A stretch of 64,000 bases of DNA from Bacteroidales bacterium (GCA_004552965.1 SFMU01000002.1:21182-85181), one strand, 5' to 3'. Positions 54,372-63,659 are shown, counted from the stretch's first letter. The notes: generated by a model not told the origin, from the sequence alone. Program-made: numbers and translations.

Positions 54372-57300
54372 ATGCGATATTCTTTCAAGGTATTGATAGT
54401 TGCGGTACTGGCGGTGCTTTCGTCAGCACCGCTTTTCGCACAGGGGATTGAACCTGATGTTACTGTAAAATACGCAGACAGAGACACTTGCGTATTGTAT
54501 ATGGATATTTATGAGCCTGATGCGTCGAAGGTGACGTGTGAGGACGGCAAGCAGCGTCCTACCATTGTCCATGTGTTCGGCGGCGGCTTCAAGGAGGGTT
54601 CCCGTGCGGAAACCTGGCTTCGTCCATGGTTCAGGGAGATGAATGCGAAGGGCTACCGGATGATTACCATAGATTATCGTCTGGGGCTCAAAGGTGTGCG
54701 CGGTGTGACGCAGTCGGAATTTGCCCGTCTTCTGGACAATGCGATCAATATCGCAGTGGAAGATTTGTTCTCGGCCACGGAATATCTTTTGAAGAACGGA
54801 GCGTCCATGGGCATTGACCCGAACAATATTGTCGTCACCGGATCGTCGGCGGGGGCCATTACCGTGCAGCAGGCTGAGTGGGAAATCTGCAACAGCACGC
54901 CGATGGCTGCCTCTCTTCCGGAAGGCTTCAACTATAAGGGTGTCATGGCGTTCGCAGGGGCTGTACTGGTGGACGGACCTCTTGGCTACAAGTCTGCGCC
55001 ATGCCCTGTGATGATGTTCCACGGAACTGAGGATGAACTGGTTCCGTATGATGTCATCCGGGCAGGCAAAGTGTCTTTCTGCGGACCTTGTCAGATTCAG
55101 AAAGCGTTGGAGCCGGCTGGCGGAATCTGCCGGTTCTATCGTTTCCCCGGGATCAATCACGCTGTCGCCGGGTATATGCCGCAGACCGTCGGAAAGCAGG
55201 TGGATTTCATTGAAAACACCGTGATGCGCGGTTCAGCTGAACGTGTGGATGCCGAAATCGTCGATTCTTCTCTTCCGACGTATAAAACTGGGAATGATAA
55301 CGAACTGTATGATATACAGCCAGATACGGATGTTGCGGAAACACGTTGGAAAATCGGAAGGGGAGGACGTGGCATTCTCTGGAATGCGTCTGTGGGACTG
55401 CCACATGAGGACCATATCGAGATGTCCGGCGAGAAAGTTTCCTGTGTGTTGCGTTGGGGCGTTACTGCTGACCACGCTTTCCGTTGTGAAAAGTCGCTTG
55501 TGTTCCCGATGCTGCGGACGATTCCGAACAATACCCATGCATCGATGAATTTCCGTATTGCCGTTGACATTCCGTCGATTCTTGCTGTGAACGGAAGAAG
55601 TCTGATACGTGAGAAAGTGGATTCAGTACGTATTAACGGAATGGTCGAGGTTACGAGTCTTTGGTCCAAGGCCAATGATTTTATCGGCATCGGTCCGGGC
55701 GCTGTGGAATCGGCTTGTATCCGGATGACCCGCACCATATTCCCTTCCACTACGCTTCCTGCTGTCTATGAGAGATTTACGTTGAAAAATGTTACAGGGG
55801 ACAATCTTCTGGTGACAGTTCCGCAATTCTGTCAGACAGCATCTACGGACCATTATGCTGGTGTGGACGGAACTTATCTTGTCCGTGCGGAAATTGACGG
55901 TGACGTGACAGCGTGGATGGCTCCCGGCGAGGAACTTACGTTTACTGTGGTTTATCAGGCATATCGTGAGGGCGGCAAGGTTACTTCTCCGTTGCTTGCA
56001 GGTGCAGCTCCTGTGACCAGGGATATTCCGGCGGAGTCTCCGCTGCATCCTGATGTGGATTCGGAATTTGTTGCACGTCAGGCATTTGTACTCGGACTGG
56101 GCTCCAATCTTGTCCTCGACACCCCGGATTCTGTCCTGAATGAAATGTTCCGGCAGTCCAAGATTCGCGCTACTGAAAGTATCTTCCGTACGAAAGGCGG
56201 TTTGATGCACGGCCCGGGCGGGGAAAGCTATTATGCGGCCATCTGGGCCAACGACCAGGCCGAATATATCGACCCGTTCTTCCCTTATCTGGGCAATGCC
56301 AATGGAAATGAGTCCGCCCTTAATTCGTTCCGTCATTTCGCCCGTTTCATGACTCACGACTATAAGCCGATACCGAGTTCCATCATCGCGGAAGGCGAGG
56401 ACATCTGGGACGGATGCGGTGACCGTGGCGATGCCGCCATGATAGCCTATGGAGCTTCGCGATATGCATTGGCGAGGGGTGACAAGGCGGAGGCCAAGGA
56501 ACTCTGGCCGCTGATACAGTGGTGTCTGGAGTACTGCCGCCGTAATATTAACGAAGAAGGAGTAGTGGCTTCAGATACGGATGAACTTGAGAACCGTTTC
56601 GAGTCGGGTGATGCCAATCTCTGCACCTCCACACTTTATTATGACGCACTGCTTTCTGCTTCTTATCTTGGTAAGGAAATAGGCGTAAGTGCTTCTGTAA
56701 CCAAAGATTACCTGCGCAGGTCCAAGGAAATGGCCTCAGCGATAGAAAAGTATTTCGGCGGGCAGGTCTCCGGTTATGAGACATATCGCTACTATAAGGG
56801 AAACACATTGCTGCGTTCGTGGATTTGTATGCCGCTCATCGCCGGAATAGCCGACAGGGCAGCCGGGACTTCGGCAGCATTGACCGGACCAGAACTTATG
56901 ACCGAAAACGGCTGTCTCACAGAGCAGGGGAGCGACGTGTTCTGGGACAGGGCTACACTATATGCGCTCAGGGGCATCTTCTATACGGGCAATCCTGACA
57001 TGGCGCTCGGAATTCTTCATCGTTTTTCTCAGCGTCGTCTTCTCGGGGATCATGTCCCTTATGCAGTGGAGGCATGGCCGGAGGGCTCCCAGAGACATCT
57101 GTCCGCAGAAAGCGGCCTTTATTGCAGGGTCATAACGGAAGGCCTTTTCGGCATCCGCCCTACTGGCTTGCGCAGCTTCATGATGAATGTGAATCTTCCA
57201 TCCGGCTGGAACGAGATGTCTCTCCATCATATACGGGCATTCGGCTCTGATTTCGACCTCAAAGTGTTCCGCACTTCAGGGAATGGGCTGAGGGTCACTG

Positions 57301-57377
57301 TCACGGAGCATACCGCCTCCGGAGACAAAGTAAAGGAGCTGAGTCCAAGACAAGGTAAGGTTTGTGTGAATTTATAA
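54372..57377 (+). CDS. Esterase fused to a six-hairpin glycosidase-like module
   Basis: A 1001-residue exported protein (signal ending PLFAQ). Residues 30-285 are an alpha/beta-hydrolase: oxyanion HVFGGGF, nucleophile Ser159 in GSSAG, Asp221 in HGTEDELVP and His263 in GINHAVAG. Residues of about 310-545 are beta-rich, probably a sugar-binding or super-sandwich domain. Residues of about 560-960 form an (alpha/alpha)6-type region with IRATESIFRTKGGLMHGPGG, YYAAIWANDQAEYIDPF, GCGDRGDAAMIAYGASRYAL and WPEGSQRHLSAESGLYCR, which offer acidic catalytic candidates. I do not recognise the glycosidase family. It probably deacylates and then cleaves the same glycan as the upstream GH110-like enzyme. Confidence 0.7.
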   Translation: MRYSFKVLIVAVLAVLSSAPLFAQGIEPDVTVKYADRDTCVLYMDIYEPDASKVTCEDGKQRPTIVHVFGGGFKEGSRAETWLRPWFREMNAKGYRMITIDYRLGLKGVRGVTQSEFARLLDNAINIAVEDLFSATEYLLKNGASMGIDPNNIVVTGSSAGAITVQQAEWEICNSTPMAASLPEGFNYKGVMAFAGAVLVDGPLGYKSAPCPVMMFHGTEDELVPYDVIRAGKVSFCGPCQIQKALEPAGGICRFYRFPGINHAVAGYMPQTVGKQVDFIENTVMRGSAERVDAEIVDSSLPTYKTGNDNELYDIQPDTDVAETRWKIGRGGRGILWNASVGLPHEDHIEMSGEKVSCVLRWGVTADHAFRCEKSLVFPMLRTIPNNTHASMNFRIAVDIPSILAVNGRSLIREKVDSVRINGMVEVTSLWSKANDFIGIGPGAVESACIRMTRTIFPSTTLPAVYERFTLKNVTGDNLLVTVPQFCQTASTDHYAGVDGTYLVRAEIDGDVTAWMAPGEELTFTVVYQAYREGGKVTSPLLAGAAPVTRDIPAESPLHPDVDSEFVARQAFVLGLGSNLVLDTPDSVLNEMFRQSKIRATESIFRTKGGLMHGPGGESYYAAIWANDQAEYIDPFFPYLGNANGNESALNSFRHFARFMTHDYKPIPSSIIAEGEDIWDGCGDRGDAAMIAYGASRYALARGDKAEAKELWPLIQWCLEYCRRNINEEGVVASDTDELENRFESGDANLCTSTLYYDALLSASYLGKEIGVSASVTKDYLRRSKEMASAIEKYFGGQVSGYETYRYYKGNTLLRSWICMPLIAGIADRAAGTSAALTGPELMTENGCLTEQGSDVFWDRATLYALRGIFYTGNPDMALGILHRFSQRRLLGDHVPYAVEAWPEGSQRHLSAESGLYCRVITEGLFGIRPTGLRSFMMNVNLPSGWNEMSLHHIRAFGSDFDLKVFRTSGNGLRVTVTEHTASGDKVKELSPRQGKVCVNL

Positions 57378-57422
57378 TGCATGTCAGTTCAATGCAGTTC
57401 CCGTGAAACCTGTCGCTAGAGA

Positions 57423-57431
57423 GGGGGGGGG
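57423..57431 (+). repeat. Intergenic run of nine G
   Basis: A homopolymer of nine G residues lies 46 bp after the esterase-glycosidase gene and about 40 bp beyond the stop of the convergent GNAT-like gene. Such tracts slip during replication. No promoter or start codon is next to it. The other bases of this 95-bp gap show no clear feature. Confidence 0.8.
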
Positions 57432-57472
57432 ATTTTTACACCGGACCACATTACCGTTATGGGTAGACAGCT

Positions 57473-57955
57473 CTAATATTCAGATAGTTTCAGACGGAAT
57501 TTGAGGCTGCGGCTTCCGTCGGGGAAGATTTTCGGTTCTTCCTCGCGGAAGCCCAGTTTCTTGTAGACGTCCCCGCTCGACCAGGATGCGTCGGCATAGC
57601 TCATGACATCGTCAGGATGCACTTCGCCGATGAAGGTTTTCAGCATCTTGCCCATTCCTCCGTTTATCCCCGTCCCGCGAAGAGACGCGTATCTCACCCA
57701 TTCGTACGACCTGACCGTCTTCCCGTCCTTTTCCCATTTTCTGGCAGAGGAGAAACCTGCCACAGCGACAAGGGTTCCCACCGGGATTCCGTCACGGCCA
57801 GCCCTGGATACAAATAGCCCGTACAGGTAGCGGCATCTGGTGTCTCCGAGCCTGTGGTTTTCGCGCAGGAAGGCCCCTGCAGTCTCCCGGGAAATCCTCC
57901 GTGTGGAGCAGTTTCTTGCGAATATTCTTGTAAGTCCGTCCATCTGTGGCAGCAA
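57473..57955 (-). CDS. GNAT-like (Mom/N-acyltransferase fold) protein
   Basis: A 160-residue protein. The pattern KDGKTVRSYEWVRYASLRGTGINGGMGKMLKTFI, then PDDVMSYADASWSSGDVYKKLGF and a final FRLKLSEY strand, fits acyl-CoA N-acyltransferase-fold proteins of the kind encoded by phages and Bacteroidales (Mom-like). Such proteins modify nucleotides or small molecules, but the substrate here is unknown. The start is uncertain between Met1 and Met5. It stands alone between two plus-strand genes. Confidence 0.55.
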   Translation of the reverse strand: MLPQMDGLTRIFARNCSTRRISRETAGAFLRENHRLGDTRCRYLYGLFVSRAGRDGIPVGTLVAVAGFSSARKWEKDGKTVRSYEWVRYASLRGTGINGGMGKMLKTFIGEVHPDDVMSYADASWSSGDVYKKLGFREEEPKIFPDGSRSLKFRLKLSEY

Positions 57956-58112
57956 AGTTCACGAAAATAACAAAATAAACCTTATATTTATCGGAACGAA
58001 GATAAAAACCTGAAAGTGCGGGAGCCTGATGGCAACAGCTTCCCGGTAATCCGAAGCACGTCTTATGAAGCTTGCCTGGCTCTCTCAAGGGTTTGAACAA
58101 AAACTTGATAGT

Positions 58113-58769
58113 ATGAAAAAGTTAATGACCGTTATCATCGCAGCGGCGATGCTTCTTGCCGGGACGGATGCCTTTGCCCAGTTCTCGGTTTCTGTGGGAT
58201 ACTCACATTCAAGGACCAATTTCAAGGCTCTCGGACTCAATCTGGCCAAGGCCAGGATGGATGGATTCTATGGTGGAGTGACCTATAATATTCCATTTGC
58301 CCGGGTCGGTACCGGCACTTTGGGAGTGGCTCCCGGACTCTATGTCTCCTACATGATGAAGCCCGAAACCAATCTCTATGTCGTCAAGGGAGACATTTCC
58401 GAGTCCTATCTCACCGTTCCGGTCGATTTCAATCTCTCCCTGCCGGTCACTGACGGCCTCAAGTTCATCATCTTCGCTGGCCCGTCATTCAGTGCCGGCT
58501 TGACTTCAGATGTGAAAGTGTCAGCGATCGCAGACAAGGATCTGTCTGAGTCGATCATCGGGACCAACAATGACATGTATGACGGTCTGATTGCCCAGAA
58601 GCTCGGCTACAACCGCTTTGACGTCCTTGTCGGCGGAGGCATAGGCCTCGATTTCGAAGACATGATACGTCTGACCGTCGGCTATGATGCCGGTATGCTC
58701 AATCGTGGCGGCAACACCCTCCAGATCAACAGGAATCAGCTGCATGTGGGTCTTGCATATTTGTTTTAA
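58113..58769 (+). CDS. Outer-membrane beta-barrel protein (PorT-like)
   Basis: A 218-residue exported protein with signal peptide ending TDAFAQ. The mature part is a small eight-strand barrel: FSVSVGYSHSRTNF, GFYGGVTYNIPF, LGVAPGLYVSYM and a last strand QLHVGLAYLF ending in Phe for BAM recognition. It resembles outer-membrane beta-barrel proteins of the PorT/OmpW-like group. No catalytic function is expected. I start at ATG giving MKKLMTV; a longer frame upstream lacks a signal peptide. The acetylesterase follows after 21 bp. Confidence 0.75.
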   Translation: MKKLMTVIIAAAMLLAGTDAFAQFSVSVGYSHSRTNFKALGLNLAKARMDGFYGGVTYNIPFARVGTGTLGVAPGLYVSYMMKPETNLYVVKGDISESYLTVPVDFNLSLPVTDGLKFIIFAGPSFSAGLTSDVKVSAIADKDLSESIIGTNNDMYDGLIAQKLGYNRFDVLVGGGIGLDFEDMIRLTVGYDAGMLNRGGNTLQINRNQLHVGLAYLF

Positions 58770-58790
58770 ATCAAAGATAAAACCTTGATT

Positions 58791-60344
58791 ATGAAAAAGT
58801 TCCTTATGGCAGCGTTGCTGTTCGCCGCTGCTTCGCTCTGCTCTTTCGCACAGGATTCCCCTGATTTCAGGGTGGCATCGGTTTTCTCTGACCACATGGT
58901 TTTCCAGCGCGACACCCTCGCACCTGTCTGGGGCTGGGCTGAACCTGGCGCCAAAGTGACAGTCACCCCATCCTGGGACAATAAGAAGTACACTGCCACC
59001 ACTGACGCCCAGGGCCGTTGGGAGGTCTATGTGCAGACCCCTCAGGCCGGAGGACCATATTCGGTGAAAATTGTTTCCAAAGCTGGCAGGATCGTGCTCG
59101 AGGACGTTCTCAGCGGCGAGGTCTGGCTTTGCTCAGGGCAGTCGAACATGGAACTTCCGGTCATCGGCGCCTCGTCGCAGCCTGTCGAGGGAGGTGTCGA
59201 GGCCATTCTGTCCGCCGGGTCATTCATGGACAGGATACGTGTCCTCAACATCAAGGCCGACAAGAAGAATGAGCCGCAGCAGGACATCGACAACCATTGG
59301 GAACTCCCGGACGGTCCTGTGACCGCAAGGACGTCGGCTGTTGCCTATTTCTTTGCCAGACAGCTCACGGAAAGCCTTGGAGTCCCTGTCGGAATCATCT
59401 GCAATCCATGGGGAGGCTGTCTCATAGAGCCATGGATGACCAGGGAATATATCGACGCGGGTGTGAAGGGTAAGATTCCGGAGAAGGCCTATCAGGACAT
59501 TCTTGACAGACGTGACGATCCTTCGATGCCGCCGATCCAGATGGAGTCCATGTACAATTCGAGAATGTATCCTATCAAGGGATTCGCAATCAAAGGCTTT
59601 CTCTGGTATCAGGGATGCGGCAACATGTACAATTACACTTTCTACGACAGATTGCAGCAGCAGATGGTACGTTGCTGGAGGGATATGTGGGGTGACACCG
59701 AAGACAGACTGCCGTTCTATTTCGTCTCCATCGCTCCTTTCAACTACTCGGACCCTTCGGATCCCACCAGGGCTCTGTTTGTCGAGAACCAGCTGAATTC
59801 ACTTGACCTGATTCCGAATTCAGGTGCGGCCGTCACGGAGACTCTCGGAGAGGGTACCTGCATCCATCCTGCCAGAAAACAGGAAGTTGCAAGGCAGCTT
59901 TGTCTCCTGGCTCTTGAACGGACATATTCATTCACTACAGGACTCGGCTGCGGCTTCCCTTATCCCGAGAGCGTGACTTTCCCTTCCTGCTCGACGGTTG
60001 AAGAAGGTGAGATACGCCAGTCTGGCTTTGCCGTGAAGATAGCCAGGTCTTCTGCGGATGACGGCACGATCACCATTGTCTTTGCCAATGCCTCTTCCGG
60101 ACTGGGAGGTTTTTCAGACCAGCTTAAGAACGAAGGTGCCCCGGTCCACGGTTTCGAGGTCGCAGGCCCGGACAAGGTCTTCCATCCCGTCAAGGCGAAA
60201 GCCCTTTACAACAAAGTGACAGTCGACTGCTCTGGAATCGCGGATCCGGTTGCTTTGCGCTATGGCTTCAGAAACTGTTCGGACGCCGACCTGAAGTGTG
60301 TGATGGGAGCTCCTGTCCCTTCTTTCAGGACAGACAGCTGGTAG
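58791..60344 (+). CDS. Sialate O-acetylesterase
   Basis: A 517-residue SGNH-type esterase with signal peptide (AASLCSFAQ). A small beta domain (residues 24-105) precedes the catalytic domain. Ser118 lies in the GQSNMELP block, the oxyanion Gly/Asn region is in GICNPWGGCLIEPWM, and the WYQGCGNMY and GEGTCIHPARK (His) segments match the SASA family. It removes O-acetyl groups from sialic acids or related sugars, allowing sialidases to act. With the nearby GH110-like enzyme it suggests host-glycan use. It may be co-transcribed with the preceding barrel gene. Confidence 0.88.
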   Translation: MKKFLMAALLFAAASLCSFAQDSPDFRVASVFSDHMVFQRDTLAPVWGWAEPGAKVTVTPSWDNKKYTATTDAQGRWEVYVQTPQAGGPYSVKIVSKAGRIVLEDVLSGEVWLCSGQSNMELPVIGASSQPVEGGVEAILSAGSFMDRIRVLNIKADKKNEPQQDIDNHWELPDGPVTARTSAVAYFFARQLTESLGVPVGIICNPWGGCLIEPWMTREYIDAGVKGKIPEKAYQDILDRRDDPSMPPIQMESMYNSRMYPIKGFAIKGFLWYQGCGNMYNYTFYDRLQQQMVRCWRDMWGDTEDRLPFYFVSIAPFNYSDPSDPTRALFVENQLNSLDLIPNSGAAVTETLGEGTCIHPARKQEVARQLCLLALERTYSFTTGLGCGFPYPESVTFPSCSTVEEGEIRQSGFAVKIARSSADDGTITIVFANASSGLGGFSDQLKNEGAPVHGFEVAGPDKVFHPVKAKALYNKVTVDCSGIADPVALRYGFRNCSDADLKCVMGAPVPSFRTDSW

Positions 60345-60350
60345 ATGGGA

Positions 60351-61316
60351 CTAGCTCCTGACGAACCTTTTCATCGCCTTGTAGGCGGCGCACATGTGGT
60401 GCGGGAAAAGGCTGAGGACCAGACCTTCGATCCTGTATTTCAGAATTGCGGAACGGCGGAGATGTCTGAGGTATCTCCGCTGTCTGTATGCTGTGGCATT
60501 CAGTTCCTTCAGGTCCTCGGGTTTGAAGGTCAGGGAATTCTTCAGCGCGTTGCTGAAGTTGGAGCTGATGAGGTTGTCAAAACCTTTGCGGTACTCTCTG
60601 CCGACTTTGCAGGAAAAGTCGCTCAATGAAGGAATGACACGGTTGAGGTAGTCCAGCGAGCGTTTCGGGTTGTATGAGCGGGTGATGGATCCTTCGTTCT
60701 GCCGGACGAAATACAGGCATTCGTCGATAGAGCCGACCCTTTCCGCGAGGTAGTAGGCGCGGGGACTGAACTCTGCATCCTCGTGATAGATACCTTCCAT
60801 GAATTCAAGGGCTTCCGCGGTCAGGAAGTCTTTTCTGAATATGGAGAAAGGCGCACAGAGCTGCATCCGACCTTCATCGACCAGTGTCCGGCCGGCCACA
60901 ACTCCGGTCCCCTGGATGGAGAAACGGCGGACGGACTTGCCGCCTCTGACGTCGGCTGCACTGATCCGGAGGATGTCAAGGTCCTGCTTTTCAGCTGTTT
61001 CCAGTATCTTTCCAAGGCAGTTCTCCTCTATCCGGTCGTCAGAATCTATGAACCAGACATAGCGCCCGCAGGCATTCCTCAGACCCAGGTTCCTGGCTGC
61101 GGAAAGGCCGGCATGTCCCTGGCGAAGAACTCTGATGCAAGGATGTGAGGCGGCAATGGAGGAAGCAATGGCCGCGCTGGAATCGGGGGACTGGTCGTCC
61201 ACTGCGAGGATCTCATAGTCCTCTTCGGGAATATCCTGACTCAGACAGGAGCGCAGGCACCTGTCCAGATAAGCTTCGACTTTGTACATCGGTACTATCA
61301 GCGATATTCTCTTCAT
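60351..61316 (-). CDS. Family 2 glycosyltransferase
   Basis: A 321-residue GT-A enzyme starting MKRISLIVPMYKVEAYLDRCLRS. The nucleotide-sugar Asp is in AVDDQSPDSS, the DxD motif is YVWFIDSDDRI, and the acceptor region GIYHEDAEFSPRAYYLAERV contains the catalytic Asp (ED). It transfers a sugar in surface polysaccharide or glycan synthesis; donor and acceptor are unknown. A full-match promoter ends only 8 bp before this ATG. It is divergent from the pyruvyl transferase gene. Confidence 0.9.
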   Translation of the reverse strand: MKRISLIVPMYKVEAYLDRCLRSCLSQDIPEEDYEILAVDDQSPDSSAAIASSIAASHPCIRVLRQGHAGLSAARNLGLRNACGRYVWFIDSDDRIEENCLGKILETAEKQDLDILRISAADVRGGKSVRRFSIQGTGVVAGRTLVDEGRMQLCAPFSIFRKDFLTAEALEFMEGIYHEDAEFSPRAYYLAERVGSIDECLYFVRQNEGSITRSYNPKRSLDYLNRVIPSLSDFSCKVGREYRKGFDNLISSNFSNALKNSLTFKPEDLKELNATAYRQRRYLRHLRRSAILKYRIEGLVLSLFPHHMCAAYKAMKRFVRS

Positions 61317-61323
61317 GGTTTTG

Positions 61324-61356
61324 CAAAGATAGCAAGAAAGACTGTTCTCCGTCAAA
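61324..61356 (-). promoter_or_regulatory. Near-leaderless promoter of the GT2 gene
   Basis: On the minus strand TTTG, 21 bp, TATCTTTG. The predicted transcription start is only about 3 nt before the ATG. A plus-strand -7 box TATCTTTG at 61377-61384 faces the pyruvyl transferase gene. Confidence 0.65.
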
Positions 61357-61432
61357 GAATAATCGGCATATTTTCATATCTTTGTGTCAGTCACATCCAT
61401 CCTTGGATTGTGCCCAAGTCCCTTGCAGGCAG

Positions 61433-62608
61433 ATGAAGATAGGAATACTGACACAGCCCCTGCGCTACAACTACGGTGGCATCCTCCAGAACATGGCACT
61501 CCAGACCGTTCTCCGGAAGGAAGGCCACAGTGAAGTCTGTACCCTCGACTACAGTGTTCCCTCCAAGGGCACCTTCGCCCTTTTGAAGTGGGAAATCAAG
61601 AAGCGTCTCGGCCATCTCATTGACAGAAAGAGCTTCCCGGTGGTCACCCACATCCCGACAGAGGCGGAAAAGGATATGATGTTCGCCGGGATCGACGCTT
61701 TCATGGAGAGGCATATCGTCCGGACACCGCGTTTCACCTCCGAAGAGGACTTCCGCAGGTGGGCTCAGGAGGAAGATCCGGATGCCCTGATTGTCGGAAG
61801 CGACCAGTGCTGGCGACTTCGCTACAATCCCTTCATCGATTCGATGTTCCTATCTTTCACCGACTCTCCGGAAGTCAGAAGAATCGCCTATGCCGCTTCC
61901 TTCGGCACGGCCGCCTGGGAATATGACGACGCCCTGACCGCCCGTTGCTCTCGCCTTCTCTCCCGTTTCGACGGGGTAAGCGTCCGGGAGACAAGTGCGG
62001 TGGATCTTTGCCGCAGTCACTTCGGAGTTCGGGCGGAGCTTGTCCTGGACCCGACAATGCTCCTCGGTCCCGATGAATATGCCTCCATCGTGGCATCGGA
62101 GAAGGTGCCGGCCTCTCCGGGCAACCTGTTCGTCCATCTGCTTGATCCCGATCCGGAGAAGTCTAGGTTTGTCCGTGAATATGCCGCCTCCCGGAATCTC
62201 ACCAGTTTTTCGATCCTGCCGCCCCATCAGGTAGAGAACCTTACCCGCAAAGCCATCAGGGAACACCCGCAGGATTGCATCTATCCATCTCCGGCAGTCT
62301 TCCTGCGCGCCTTCATGGATTCGGAAGAGGTGATCGTGGACTCATTCCACGCCTGTGTCTTCGCCATCATATTCCATAAGCCTTTCCATGTCCTGACGAA
62401 CTCCAGTCGCGGGAACGCCCGTTTCGACTCCCTTCTGGAACTGTTCTCCCTGCAGGACAGGCTGGTGACACCGGAATCTCCCGGCTCCGCGGGGCAATCC
62501 GTTCCGATTTGCTGGGAGCACGTGGACGAGGTCCTTTCTTCCATGAAAGAGTCTTCCATCGGATTCCTGAGGGCATCGCTGAACCCTGAAAACAAGTCTA
62601 TGATATGA
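61433..62608 (+). CDS. Polysaccharide pyruvyl transferase family protein
   Basis: A 391-residue protein with the CsaB/WcaK-type pattern: MKIGILTQPLRYNYGGILQNMALQTVL, ALIVGSDQCWR, YAASFGT, VSVRETSAVDLCR, LVLDPTMLLG and the C-terminal VIVDSFHACVFAIIFHKPFHVL. Family members add pyruvate ketals to surface glycans or act as glycosyl or other transferases on polysaccharides. The stop overlaps the next GT2 start as ATGA. The start chosen follows a -7 box by about 49 nt. Confidence 0.85.
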   Translation: MKIGILTQPLRYNYGGILQNMALQTVLRKEGHSEVCTLDYSVPSKGTFALLKWEIKKRLGHLIDRKSFPVVTHIPTEAEKDMMFAGIDAFMERHIVRTPRFTSEEDFRRWAQEEDPDALIVGSDQCWRLRYNPFIDSMFLSFTDSPEVRRIAYAASFGTAAWEYDDALTARCSRLLSRFDGVSVRETSAVDLCRSHFGVRAELVLDPTMLLGPDEYASIVASEKVPASPGNLFVHLLDPDPEKSRFVREYAASRNLTSFSILPPHQVENLTRKAIREHPQDCIYPSPAVFLRAFMDSEEVIVDSFHACVFAIIFHKPFHVLTNSSRGNARFDSLLELFSLQDRLVTPESPGSAGQSVPICWEHVDEVLSSMKESSIGFLRASLNPENKSMI

Positions 62609-63552
62609 ACAAACCGGAAGTTTCCGTCATAATCCCTGTCTACAAGGTCGAAGACTACATCGGGCGCTGCTGCAGGGGGCTCTTCTCCCAGACTCTCGAA
62701 AGCATCGAGTACATATTCATAGATGACTGCAGCCCCGACAGGTCCGTCTCAGTCATTGAAGATGCGCTTTCGGACTTCCCTTCCAGGAAGCCTCAGGTCA
62801 GACTGCTCCGTACCGAGCATAATTCCGGCCAGGCCGCTGTCAGGGCACTTGGCATCAGGGAAGCCACGGGGGAGTATGTAATCCATTGCGACAGTGACGA
62901 CTGGCCTGAGCCTGCAATGTACGGAAAACTGTATTCAAAGGCTAAGGAAGAGGATGCTGACATCGTCATCTGCGACATGTTCAGGAGCGACGGAACTGCC
63001 GACACCTTCTTCGGATGCGGCTTCTCGGGAAGTGCCTGTTTCGGTCGCGATGTAGTGGCCAAGCGGGTCTTTCCTGCTTTGTGGAACAAGCTTGTCCGGA
63101 GGAGTCTGTTCGACTGGGAGCACTTCACTTTCCCGGAGGGTAATCTCGGCGAGGACTATGCCCTGACCGCCCAGGTGGCTGTCCGCAGTTCCAGGGTTTG
63201 CCATGTGCCCGAGCCTCTGTATCACTATTTCACGAACCCTGCATCCATAACCAAGGACACGGGGCGTGCCAATGTCGTAGGCAAGTACCTCACTTCGCTC
63301 GGGAACATCCGGCTCGTCGAGGAGGTTTTCCGCAGGGCAGGTATGCTTCCCGAATATGCCGCCTGCATCCAGGCCGCCAAGATTTCGGACCGCTTCTATC
63401 TTCTCAGGGACTATCTCGACCAGCCGGACGTCCGTCAGGCATGGAAGACTTCAGTGCCGGAACTCCGCGGACACTCCTGGCTTCTGAACGGTGAAGCCCA
63501 GCTGAAGGCGAGACTGATGTCCCTTCTGGTCGATCTCGGAATATACCGCTGA
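62605..63552 (+). CDS. Family 2 glycosyltransferase
   Basis: A 315-residue GT-A enzyme: VSVIIPVYKVEDYIGRCCRGLFSQ, FIDDCSPDRS, the DxD motif YVIHCDSDDWPEPAM, and GNLGEDYALTAQVAV with the catalytic ED. It differs clearly from the divergent GT2 gene. It is translationally coupled to the pyruvyl transferase gene, and the two with the divergent GT2 form a small surface-polysaccharide cluster. Donor and acceptor sugars are unknown. Confidence 0.9.
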   Translation: MNKPEVSVIIPVYKVEDYIGRCCRGLFSQTLESIEYIFIDDCSPDRSVSVIEDALSDFPSRKPQVRLLRTEHNSGQAAVRALGIREATGEYVIHCDSDDWPEPAMYGKLYSKAKEEDADIVICDMFRSDGTADTFFGCGFSGSACFGRDVVAKRVFPALWNKLVRRSLFDWEHFTFPEGNLGEDYALTAQVAVRSSRVCHVPEPLYHYFTNPASITKDTGRANVVGKYLTSLGNIRLVEEVFRRAGMLPEYAACIQAAKISDRFYLLRDYLDQPDVRQAWKTSVPELRGHSWLLNGEAQLKARLMSLLVDLGIYR

Positions 63553-63659
63553 TCCCTCCGCATCCCTTAGGAAGCCGCCGAATTCACATATTCACAATGC
63601 CTTGTCACCCAAAAGAATGAAAAACTGCGGGAGTATGTCACTCCTATGCGGTTCCACTC

